DNA from: Anaerolineales bacterium UBA3071
GTDB lineage: Bacteria; Chloroflexota; Anaerolineae; UBA3071
Assembly: GCA_002366755.1 (NCBI GenBank)
Contig: DFBV01000111.1
Span: forward strand, 1-11,790
DNA: 11,790 bases
Direction: 5' to 3'
Below, one piece after another: positions 7,015-11,790 of this stretch (positions within the stretch are counted from its first letter, which is position 1; each line of letters opens with the position of its first letter). Under the pieces are notes generated by a model. That model searched no databases, had not been told where the DNA came from, and saw only the letters and a program-made list of their open reading frames with translations. Position numbers and translations under genes: made by a program.

Positions 7015-7077
7015 GGGTCTGATGGGACTGAGGGGGCTGAGGGAAAAGAGGGAAAAGAGGAAAAGGAAAAGGGAGAA
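7015..7077 (+). repeat. Degenerate 9-nt tandem repeat and purine tract
   Basis: Units of nine bases run from just after the lipoprotein stop: GGGTCTGAT, GGGACTGAG, GGGGCTGAG, GGAAAAGAG, GGAAAAGAG, then less clear units. Bases 7039-7077 contain only purines. Confidence 0.65.
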
Positions 7078-7082
7078 CGTGG

Positions 7083-7099
7083 CCGCTCAGTTTGAGCGG
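7083..7099 (+). repeat. Short perfect hairpin CCGCTCA-GTT-TGAGCGG
   Basis: A perfect 7-bp inverted repeat with a 3-nt loop lies just after the purine tract. It has no T run after it, so it is not a classic terminator; it may help define the 3' end of the upstream transcript. Confidence 0.45.
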
Positions 7100-7125
7100 T
7101 AGAAGGGACCATCCCTAAACTCCAG

Positions 7126-7158
7126 CCCCCTGGCTGAACCTCTCCAGCCGGGGGGTTT
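7126..7158 (+). terminator. Terminator-like GC-rich hairpin after the lipoprotein gene
   Basis: CCCCCTGGCTG (7126-7136) pairs with CAGCCGGGGGG (7145-7155), 11 bp with one G-U, and an 8-nt loop. Only a short T stretch follows (TTTGCTCTTT), so termination may be weak. It would end the operon that finishes at 6998. Confidence 0.6.
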
Positions 7159-7185
7159 GCTCTTTGCATTTGGCTGCATTATAAT
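7157..7185 (+). promoter_or_regulatory. Candidate promoter of the methylmalonyl-CoA mutase gene
   Basis: TATAAT at 7180-7185 is a perfect -10 box. TTGCTC at 7157-7162 is a half-matching -35 box at 17-nt spacing. The start point would be near 7192, giving a leader of about 100 nt that contains the inverted repeat at 7211-7249. Confidence 0.55.
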
Positions 7186-7210
7186 GTTGCCGGAGTTGCT
7201 CTGATGGCGA

Positions 7211-7249
7211 GGAGTTGCACTCCGAGCCTGCGTTCGGGAGTACAACTCC
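7211..7249 (+). repeat. Long inverted repeat in the mutase leader
   Basis: GGAGTTGCACTCC (7211-7223) and GGAGTACAACTCC (7237-7249) are inverted copies with one mismatch. The pairing continues inward (CCGA/TCGG, with a one-base bulge), leaving an 8-nt loop. It lies 47 nt before the mutase ATG and could be an operator, an RNA hairpin or a dispersed palindromic repeat. Confidence 0.6.
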
Positions 7250-7295
7250 CTCACACCCGGTAGATCGTGATCCACTCGGATAGCGGAGGACATAC

Positions 7296-8963
7296 ATGAA
7301 CGACGATCTGACCACACTGAAGAGAGAATGGGAGACGACAGTCCTTGCGCCGGTGCTGAACCGCCATCCTGAACGACGTAAACGCTTCGAGACCAGTTCC
7401 GGCGTCGAGGTTCGGCGGCTCTACACACCGGAGGACGCGGCGACTAGCTACAATGCCAACCTGGGCTTCCCCGGCCAGTACCCCTTCACCCGCGGTGTGC
7501 AGCCGACCATGTACAGGGGCCGCTTCTGGACCATGCGCCAGTACGCTGGCTACGCCTCCGCCGCAGAAACCAACGCCCGCTACAGGTTTCTGTTGGAGCA
7601 GGGTCAAACGGGCCTCTCCGTGGCCTTCGACCTGCCCACCCAGATCGGCTACGATGCCGATCATCCGCTGGCAGCGGGCGAGGTGGGCCGCGTCGGCGTC
7701 TCCATCAGTTCGCTGGCGGACATGGAAACGCTCCTCGCTGGCATCCCGCTGGACAAAGTCAGCATCTCCATGACCATTAACGGGCCGGCAGCCATCCTGC
7801 TGGCCATGGTCATCGCCGCGGGCAAGAAGCAAGGAGTGGAACCGGCCACACTGCGCGGCACCATCCAAAACGACATCCTCAAGGAATACGTCGCTCGCGG
7901 CACCTACATCTTCCCGCCGCAACCGTCCATGCGACTGATCACCGACACCTTCCGCTACTGCGCCGAGCACATGCCCCGCTGGAACACCATTAGCATCTCC
8001 GGCTATCACATGCGGGAAGCGGGCTGCACCGCCGTGCAGGAGGTAGCCTTCACCCTGGCCAATGGCATCGAGTACGTGAAGGCGGCGGTGGATGCCGGGT
8101 TGGACGTGGACCGCTTCGCCGGCCGACTGTCCTTCTTCTTCAACGCCCACAACAACCTCCTGGAAGAGGTGGCTAAGTTCCGGGCGGCGCGGCGGCTGTG
8201 GGCGCGTTTCATGCGCGAGCGTTTCGGGGCCAAAAACCCCCGCTCGTGGCAGCTTCGCTTCCACACGCAGACAGCGGGCTCCACCCTCACCGCCCAGCAG
8301 CCAGACAACAACGTCGTGCGGGTCACGCTGCAGGCGCTGGCAGCGGTGCTCGGCGGCACGCAATCGTTGCACACTAACTCTCGCGATGAGGCACTGGCCC
8401 TCCCCTCGGAGCAGAGCGTGCAGATCGCCCTGCGCACGCAGCAGATCATCGCTCACGAAAGCGGCGTGGCCGAGACGGTGGATCCGCTGGCGGGCAGCTA
8501 CTTCGTGGAGCACCTGACGGACGAGATCGAGCGGCGAGCCAACCAGTACATCGAGAAGATTGACGCTCTGGGTGGCGCGCTGAGGTCTATCGAGCGGGGC
8601 TTCATCCAGCGGGAGATCCAGGAGGCCGCCTACCGCGCCCAGCAAGCGGCGGAGCAGAGCAATCAGGTGGTCGTCGGCGTCAACCGCTTCGTGACCGACG
8701 AGCAACAACAGTCACTAGATCTGCTGCAAGTGGACGAGGCAGTGCAGGAGCGGCAAGCGACGCAACTGCAAGCGCTGCGGGAACAGCGGGATAACGATCG
8801 CGCAGCGGAATCGCTGGCCCGCCTGGAGGCCGCGGCGCGACAGCATGATGCCCCGCTCATGCCGCTGTTCCTGAGGGCGGTGGAAGCCTATGTCACCCTG
8901 GGCGAGATCTGCGGCCTGCTGCGCCAGGTCTTTGGCGAATACGAACCGCATACCGCCGTGTAG
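7296..8963 (+). CDS. mcmA1: Methylmalonyl-CoA mutase large subunit (catalytic TIM-barrel domain only)
   Basis: This enzyme interconverts (R)-methylmalonyl-CoA and succinyl-CoA by a B12-radical mechanism. The 555-residue protein matches the catalytic N-terminal half of the mutase: FWTMRQYAGYASAAETN, GLSVAFDLPTQIGYD, VSISMTINGPA, GTIQNDILKEY, ISISGYHMREAG and DPLAGSYFVE. Substrate-specificity residues fit methylmalonyl-CoA: Y83 (Tyr89 in the Propionibacterium enzyme, Phe in isobutyryl-CoA mutase) and R201 (Arg207, Gln in isobutyryl- and 2-hydroxyisobutyryl-CoA mutases). Q191 and H238 match Gln197 and His244. It ends at the linker and lacks the DxHxxG B12-binding domain, so it needs a separate small subunit not present here. 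The ATG has GGAGGA at 7285-7290, spacing 5. The epimerase of the same pathway lies 1.8 kb downstream. Confidence 0.95.
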   Translation: MNDDLTTLKREWETTVLAPVLNRHPERRKRFETSSGVEVRRLYTPEDAATSYNANLGFPGQYPFTRGVQPTMYRGRFWTMRQYAGYASAAETNARYRFLLEQGQTGLSVAFDLPTQIGYDADHPLAAGEVGRVGVSISSLADMETLLAGIPLDKVSISMTINGPAAILLAMVIAAGKKQGVEPATLRGTIQNDILKEYVARGTYIFPPQPSMRLITDTFRYCAEHMPRWNTISISGYHMREAGCTAVQEVAFTLANGIEYVKAAVDAGLDVDRFAGRLSFFFNAHNNLLEEVAKFRAARRLWARFMRERFGAKNPRSWQLRFHTQTAGSTLTAQQPDNNVVRVTLQALAAVLGGTQSLHTNSRDEALALPSEQSVQIALRTQQIIAHESGVAETVDPLAGSYFVEHLTDEIERRANQYIEKIDALGGALRSIERGFIQREIQEAAYRAQQAAEQSNQVVVGVNRFVTDEQQQSLDLLQVDEAVQERQATQLQALREQRDNDRAAESLARLEAAARQHDAPLMPLFLRAVEAYVTLGEICGLLRQVFGEYEPHTAV

Positions 8964-8987
8964 GAGCGAGGAAACCTCGCCCCCTAC
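8960..8987. repeat. REP-like palindrome overlapping the mutase stop codon
   Basis: GTAGGAGCGAGG (8960-8971), loop AAA, then CCTCGCCCCCTAC (8975-8987) form an imperfect palindrome with one mismatch and one bulge. It includes the TAG stop codon of the mutase. No T run follows. Confidence 0.55.
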
Positions 8988-9012
8988 CCGTCGAAACCCA
9001 TCGGAGAACAAC

Positions 9013-9495
9013 GTGCCTGCTTCTTCACACAAACAACCCAACAGCCGCATGTGCTTCATCTGCGGCATGAAAAACATCGCTAGCCTGAAAGCCTTCTTCT
9101 ACGATCAGCTTGATGGCTCGCTGCTGGCCCGCTTCACGGGGCATGAGCAGCATCAGGGCTATCCGGGACGCATGCACGGCGGCGTTATCTCTGGCATCAT
9201 GGACGAGACGATCGGCCGGGCCATCACGGTTGGGCTCGAGCCCGGCCAGGAGGTATGGGGCGTGACCGCCGAGCTGAACGTTCGCTTCCGAAAGCCGGTA
9301 CCATTGGATGTGGAACTGACAGCCGTGGGCCGCATCACCCGCGACACCCGCCTGCTCTTCGAGGGCACCGGAGAGTTGCTGCTGCCTGATGGCACCGTAG
9401 CTGTGGAGGCCAAGGGCAAGTACCTCAAGCTGCCACTGGAGATGGTCGCCGATTTCGATCATGAGCGGGAGGAGTGGCGAGTGGTGCCGGATTGA
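9013..9495 (+). CDS. PaaI-family hotdog thioesterase
   Basis: This 160-residue protein shows the PaaI/4HBT hotdog signature: RMHGGVISGIMDETIGRAI (residues 53-71), with HGG at 55-57 and Asp64/Glu65 on the central helix. Strands follow around AELNVRFRKPVPLDVEL. An N-terminal CFICGMKN element (C14, C17) is common in this subgroup. Such enzymes hydrolyse acyl-CoA thioesters; next to methylmalonyl-CoA mutase it may clear unwanted acyl-CoAs (inference). The GTG at 9013 is chosen because GGAG lies at 9003-9006; the ATG at 9049 would delete the residues before CFICG and has a poorer site. A longer in-frame extension into the mutase gene (ATG 8890) is not credible. The gap to the mutase stop is 49 nt, so both are probably co-transcribed. 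Confidence 0.88.
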   Translation: MPASSHKQPNSRMCFICGMKNIASLKAFFYDQLDGSLLARFTGHEQHQGYPGRMHGGVISGIMDETIGRAITVGLEPGQEVWGVTAELNVRFRKPVPLDVELTAVGRITRDTRLLFEGTGELLLPDGTVAVEAKGKYLKLPLEMVADFDHEREEWRVVPD

Positions 9496-9507
9496 GGGAC
9501 TTGGCCT

Positions 9508-9563
9508 CAATACGGTTTAGTTGACGCAAAGCCGGCACTCCGTTGTTTATCTGAACCGTATTG
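9508..9563. repeat. 13-bp inverted repeat with 30-nt spacer
   Basis: CAATACGGTTTAG (9508-9520) and CTGAACCGTATTG (9551-9563) are inverted copies with 12 of 13 matches (the mismatch is a G-U pair in RNA). It starts 13 nt after the thioesterase stop. It could be a transcript end hairpin without a T run or the remains of a small mobile element. Confidence 0.6.
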
Positions 9564-9673
9564 GACTTAGCCTTATGCCTGCCGAGTAGGAGGCAAGCCC
9601 CACGCTACCATGTTATGTTAACGTAGGAGCAGGATAGACCTCGTACCCCTCAAGCTGGCCTTGACGCAAAGAC

Positions 9674-9702
9674 TTGACAATTGACTACAATTTGTATATA
9701 AT
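9674..9702 (+). promoter_or_regulatory. Consensus sigma-70 promoter of the MNT/HEPN module
   Basis: TTGACA (9674-9679), 17-nt spacer, TATAAT (9697-9702): a full match to the textbook sigma-70 consensus. Transcription would start near 9709, about 40 nt before the MNT ATG. Confidence 0.8.
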
Positions 9703-9733
9703 TGACTACAAATTGTAGTTAAGTGTAGTCAAT
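9680..9733 (+). promoter_or_regulatory. Tandem operators overlapping the MNT promoter
   Basis: ATTGACTACAA occurs at 9680-9690 and 9701-9711, exactly 21 bp (two helical turns) apart. The second copy is half of ACTACAAATTGTAGT (9705-9719), 7-bp arms around one base; the first is half of a weaker palindrome (9684-9698). A third, inverted copy TGTAGTCAAT is at 9724-9733. The sites cover the promoter spacer, -10 box and start region, as expected for a repressor; the winged-helix domain of the next gene is the obvious candidate. Confidence 0.7.
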
Positions 9734-9748
9734 GAAGAGGTTAATGAG

Positions 9749-10330
9749 ATGCTAGAGCAGTTATTTGCGTCAACAGCCAGGGTTAAGGTACTGGCCTTGC
9801 TCTTGCTCAATGCAAACGAGCGCTACTACCAACGTGAAATCGCCGAGTTGACGGATCTACCGATTCGGGCAGTGCAACGGGAAACGACCAAAATGGTAGA
9901 CTTTGGACTGCTCCGCCGCGAGGCTGATGGCAATCGCGCTTACTACCAGGCCCGGCGCGATTTCTTCCTTTTCCCCGAGTTGCGCGACATTTTCCTCAAG
10001 ACGATCGGCTTATCCTCTCTGTTAGACCAGGCATTGCGAGGTAGTGAGCAGGTACAGTCGGCGTTTGTTTTCGGCTCCTACGCGGCCAATCGGGAGACGA
10101 CAGCAAGCGACATAGATTTGTTGGTTGTAGGAGAGATTTCTGCCCGTGAACTCAGTGCTGCGCTGCAACCTGCCCAGATGACCATCCAGCGCGAAGTCAA
10201 TTATGTGCTCTATAGCGCGGACGAGTTTCGCCGACAGGCACAGGAAAGCGGATTTCTGCGTAATGTGCTTGCCGGCCCCAAACTTTTCTTAATTGGAGAC
10301 GAGGATGACTTACAGAAACTTACTACGTGA
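9749..10330 (+). CDS. Winged-helix MNT nucleotidyltransferase, antitoxin of a HEPN/MNT-type module
   Basis: This 193-residue protein has an N-terminal winged-helix DNA-binding domain (~1-75: LFASTARVKVLALLLLNANE, REIAELTDLPIRAVQRET, DFGLLRREADGNRAYYQA). The C-terminal minimal nucleotidyltransferase domain has the GSx10DxD motif: G109-S110 ... D121-I-D123 in FGSYAANRE...ASDIDLLV. The usual third acidic position falls near REVNYVLYS, where Asn seems to replace Asp. In known HEPN/MNT pairs the MNT protein AMPylates and silences the HEPN RNase; here it could also repress its own promoter. The ATG at 9749 has GAAGAGG at 9734-9740. The gene overlaps the HEPN gene by 26 nt, showing coupling. A consensus promoter and tandem operators lie directly upstream. 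Confidence 0.85.
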   Translation: MLEQLFASTARVKVLALLLLNANERYYQREIAELTDLPIRAVQRETTKMVDFGLLRREADGNRAYYQARRDFFLFPELRDIFLKTIGLSSLLDQALRGSEQVQSAFVFGSYAANRETTASDIDLLVVGEISARELSAALQPAQMTIQREVNYVLYSADEFRRQAQESGFLRNVLAGPKLFLIGDEDDLQKLTT

Positions 10331-10694
10331 AGGGCGCATTCGTGCCCATCGGACGAACGCTGATGAGATTGCCAGTTTGTTCGCGGTGACAGAACGTGAT
10401 CTCGCCGATGCCGCAATAGAGCAACTCTCGCCCGACCGACGCTTCGCTACCGCCTACAACGCCGTGTTGCAGGTGGCGACGATTGTCATGTACAGCGAGG
10501 GATACCGAACTCGTGGTGCTGGTCATCATGCGACGACTTTCGACTTTCTGGCCCTGGTCGACAAGCGATTCTCCGACCTGTCAGTCTACCTTCACGACTG
10601 CCGCCGGAAGCGTAACCTGGCTGACTATGTGGGTGTTGGCTACGTATCGGAGACGGAAGCGCTGAATTGCTCAAAGAGGCTACGAGCTTTGTAG
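10305..10694 (+). CDS. HEPN-domain RNase toxin-like protein, C-terminus lost by a 1-nt frameshift
   Basis: The open frame encodes 129 residues. It begins MTYRNLLREGRIRAH, with GGAG at 10295-10298 before the ATG at 10305, inside the end of the MNT gene. The core is HEPN-like: helical, with AGHHATTFDFL and the RNxxDY element (R103-N104 ... D107-Y108), the equivalent of the RNase Rx4-6H motif with Tyr in place of His. After residue ~119 (SETEA) the frame runs into an unrelated tail (LNCSKRLRAL) and stops. The -1 frame from 10661 continues with the expected amphipathic HEPN C-terminal helix. A one-base loss near 10659-10661 explains this, so the gene is probably broken or carries a sequencing error. 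The active-site motif lies before the break, so partial activity cannot be excluded. Confidence 0.8.
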   Translation: MTYRNLLREGRIRAHRTNADEIASLFAVTERDLADAAIEQLSPDRRFATAYNAVLQVATIVMYSEGYRTRGAGHHATTFDFLALVDKRFSDLSVYLHDCRRKRNLADYVGVGYVSETEALNCSKRLRAL

Positions 10695-10777
10695 CCCAAG
10701 TACGACAATGGCTGCATCGACACTACCCGGAATTGATGGCTGAAGAAGAGGAAGCAGGAGATGATCAAGCGGATTGA
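10661..10777 (+). pseudogene. Displaced C-terminal helix of the HEPN protein in the -1 frame
   Basis: Read from GCT at 10661 this frame gives AELLKEATSFVAQVRQWL, then HRHYPELMAEEEEAGDD, ending at TGA 10775-10777. That is the kind of terminal helix expected after a HEPN RNxxDY motif. Joining it to codon 119 of the HEPN gene gives a 157-residue protein that overlaps the epimerase start by 17 nt. There is no start codon or ribosome binding site of its own. Confidence 0.7.
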
Positions 10778-11162
10778 CCACATCGCCGTCGTGGTGGAGG
10801 ACATCGAACAGGCTCTGAGCCTCTTCCGCGACACGCTGGGACTGGAACTAAGCCACACGGAGACCATCCCCGAGCAGGGCGTCAAGATCGCTTTCCTACC
10901 CGTGGGCGAGAGCGAGATCGAACTGCTAGAGCCCCTGAGCGCCGACACCAGCATAGCCAAGTTCCTCGCCAAACGGGGCGAGGGGATGCACCACATCTGC
11001 CTGGAGGTGGAGGACATTGACGCCGCGCTGGCTGACCTGAAGGAGAAGGGCGTGCGGCTGATCAACAAGACGGCCGTAGCCGGCGCGCACGGCCGCGTGG
11101 CCTTCATCCATCCCAAGAGCACCCACGGCGTGCTTATCGAGCTGTTGGAACGGAGCAAGTAG
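10761..11162 (+). CDS. mce: Methylmalonyl-CoA epimerase (VOC superfamily)
   Basis: This enzyme interconverts (S)- and (R)-methylmalonyl-CoA, supplying the isomer used by the mutase encoded upstream. The 133-residue protein is a typical full-length epimerase of two VOC (beta-alpha-beta) modules. Module 1 starts KRIDHIAVVVEDIEQAL with metal ligand H7; module 2 starts GMHHICLEVEDIDAAL with H78. E127 (GVLIELLE) is the terminal ligand, and E54 in IELLEPLS is near the position of the remaining one. IAKFLAKRGEG before the second module is characteristic of the family. GAGGAAG at 10748-10754 precedes the ATG. The start lies inside the displaced HEPN C-terminal frame, so epimerase translation may depend on readthrough of the toxin module. 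The mutase lies 1.8 kb upstream, with thioesterase and TA genes between. Confidence 0.93.
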   Translation: MIKRIDHIAVVVEDIEQALSLFRDTLGLELSHTETIPEQGVKIAFLPVGESEIELLEPLSADTSIAKFLAKRGEGMHHICLEVEDIDAALADLKEKGVRLINKTAVAGAHGRVAFIHPKSTHGVLIELLERSK

Positions 11163-11174
11163 AAACAACAAGCG

Positions 11175-11555
11175 ATGAGTTCGATTCGCGTACTGCTCGT
11201 AGATGACCAGGAGATCATCCGCCAGGGGCTGGCGACGATCCTCAAGTACGCGCCGGGGATCGAGGTAGTGGGTCAGGCCGGCAATGGGAATGAGGCGGTG
11301 GCCCAGGCACGCGCTCTCCGACCCGATGTGGTGCTCATGGACCCGAAGATGCCGCAGCTAGGAGGCATCCCCCGCGAAGAGGAGGTGCTTCATCTTCTGG
11401 TCGAGGGGTTGTCGAACAAGGAGATCGGCGACCGCCTGCACCTGACCGAGGGCACGGTCAAGAACTACGTGAGCACCATCATTGGCAAGCTCCAGGCCAA
11501 CGACCGGACGCACGCCGTGGTCACCGCTCTGCGGCACGGCCTGGTGGAGTTGTAA
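11175..11555 (+). CDS. NarL/FixJ-type response regulator with internal deletion of the receiver domain
   Basis: The N-terminus is a normal receiver start: IRVLLVDDQEIIRQGLATIL with acidic D10/D11, then PDVVLMDPKMPQLGG with phospho-acceptor D56. After residue ~65 the sequence jumps to a LuxR-type helix-turn-helix: PREEEVLHLLVEGLSNKEIG, then LHLTEGTVKNYVSTIIGKL. Family members are about 210-220 residues; this one has 126, so roughly 90 residues are missing in frame: receiver strands 4 and 5 with the Thr/Ser and Lys switch residues, and the linker. It cannot fold as a normal receiver, so it is probably a relic or a phosphorylation-independent DNA-binding protein. No histidine kinase is present. 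The ATG at 11175 has a weak ribosome binding site, 12 nt after the epimerase stop. Confidence 0.82.
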   Translation: MSSIRVLLVDDQEIIRQGLATILKYAPGIEVVGQAGNGNEAVAQARALRPDVVLMDPKMPQLGGIPREEEVLHLLVEGLSNKEIGDRLHLTEGTVKNYVSTIIGKLQANDRTHAVVTALRHGLVEL

Positions 11556-11790
11556 GAACGCTCATCTCCAATCAAAGGCGACAATTGGGGGACAGCCAGA
11601 AACCGGTAAGGGTCGGCGGCGAGATCGCTGGGATAGGTGAAGAAACCCAGAGCGGCCAAGTCTGATACCCTGCGGATGGCCTTGGGATCTACCCCGCACT
11701 CGGCGAATCTCTGGCGATAGAAAGGACTGTGGGCCGCGGCATAGGCCACCTCTTGTCGCAGCATAGCGTCCTGGAGACGGCGCATCACGC
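11465..11790 (-). pseudogene. Truncated N-terminal fragment of a phenylacetate-CoA-ligase-like gene
   Basis: On the minus strand, entering from the right edge, the frame reads MRRLQDAMLRQEVAYAAAHS, then PFYRQRFAECGVDPKAIRRV, SDLAALGFFTYPSDLAADPY and RFLAVPQ. This is the N-terminal helical part of PaaK-like adenylate-forming CoA ligases. Recognisable similarity stops at about 11585, where full enzymes would continue with the TSSGTTG phosphate-binding loop. The remainder (to a stop at 11465) is antisense to the end of the response regulator and looks unrelated. So the gene is truncated after ~68 visible residues and has no catalytic part. A GTG/ATG at 11788/11785 could be the start, or the frame may continue beyond the window. 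Confidence 0.65.

Larger units (their letters stand above)
9521..9773. repeat. Decamer TTGACGCAAA present three times around the MNT promoter
   Basis: TTGACGCAAA occurs at 9521-9530 and 9661-9670 (both followed by G), and inverted as TTTGCGTCAA at 9764-9773 inside the start of the MNT gene. The second and third copies face each other across the promoter and operators at 9674-9733. Confidence 0.6.

Noticed and set aside
5913..7169. Minus-strand open frame of 418 codons
   Set aside because: It is antisense to the lipoprotein gene and reflects high GC codon use; no motif or start signal supports it.
7251..8708. Long minus-strand open frame of 485 codons
   Set aside because: It is antisense to the methylmalonyl-CoA mutase gene, which has strong family motifs and a good ribosome binding site. 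The minus-strand product is Val/Gly/His/Arg-rich without a recognisable domain.
7296..8963. Isobutyryl-CoA or 2-hydroxyisobutyryl-CoA mutase
   Set aside because: Y83 and R201 match the methylmalonyl-CoA mutase residues; the other mutases have Phe or Ile and Gln there.
8890..9012. Longer N-terminus for the thioesterase
   Set aside because: The extension overlaps the mutase gene and is low-complexity Ser/Arg/Pro; the GTG at 9013 with GGAG upstream fits the family length.
10650..10680. Programmed -1 ribosomal frameshift in the HEPN gene
   Set aside because: No slippery heptamer of the X-XXY-YYZ type is present at the crossover (GAAGCGC) and no clear downstream structure was seen, so an indel or sequencing error is more likely.
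1..11790. CRISPR array, tRNA, rRNA or insertion sequence
   Set aside because: No regularly spaced 20-40 bp direct repeats, no cloverleaf with a T-loop, no rRNA signature and no transposase motif were found by reading both strands.

Overview
The window looks like a piece of a GC-rich bacterial chromosome with plain housekeeping or transport genes interrupted by several toxin-antitoxin (TA) type loci. A Chloroflexota (Anaerolineae-like) origin is my best guess. It rests on a methylmalonyl-CoA mutase large subunit without the B12 domain, a substrate-binding-protein/von Willebrand A (VWA) fusion, and palindromic and short tandem repeats between genes. It is an inference, not a proof. I see no rRNA, tRNA, CRISPR array or transposase.

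Layout, left to right. (1) 1-519: the 3' part of a PIN-domain toxin-like gene, cut by the window edge. (2) 547-3522: two overlapping paralogous membrane-anchored solute-binding proteins, the second carrying a C-terminal VWA domain. (3) 3746-4240: an orphan Phd/YefM-type antitoxin on the minus strand, with a strong promoter, a three-unit operator-like array and a duplicated C-terminal module. (4) 4253-6998: a run of four closely spaced plus-strand genes. These are a two-helix membrane protein with a long helical tail, a candidate TA pair (small helical protein plus a DUF6516/TumE-like protein), and a branched-chain-amino-acid-type periplasmic binding lipoprotein. (5) 6999-7295: a tandem-repeat tract, hairpins, a terminator-like stem and a promoter. 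(6) 7296-9495: methylmalonyl-CoA mutase large subunit and a PaaI/hotdog thioesterase. (7) 9496-10777: a repeat-rich control region with a consensus promoter and tandem operators, then a winged-helix MNT nucleotidyltransferase and a HEPN protein whose C-terminus is frameshifted. (8) 10761-11162: methylmalonyl-CoA epimerase. (9) 11175-11790: an internally deleted NarL-type response regulator and, converging on it, the truncated N-terminal part of a phenylacetate-CoA-ligase-like gene.

Mutase and epimerase belong to the same pathway (propionyl-CoA/methylmalonyl-CoA to succinyl-CoA) but are separated by the thioesterase and the MNT/HEPN module. The small B12-binding mutase subunit is not in the window. 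The most interesting parts are the candidate TA pair embedded in a transport operon, the MNT/HEPN control region and frameshift, the duplicated antitoxin module, and the heptamer repeat that lies between two alternative start codons of the VWA protein.
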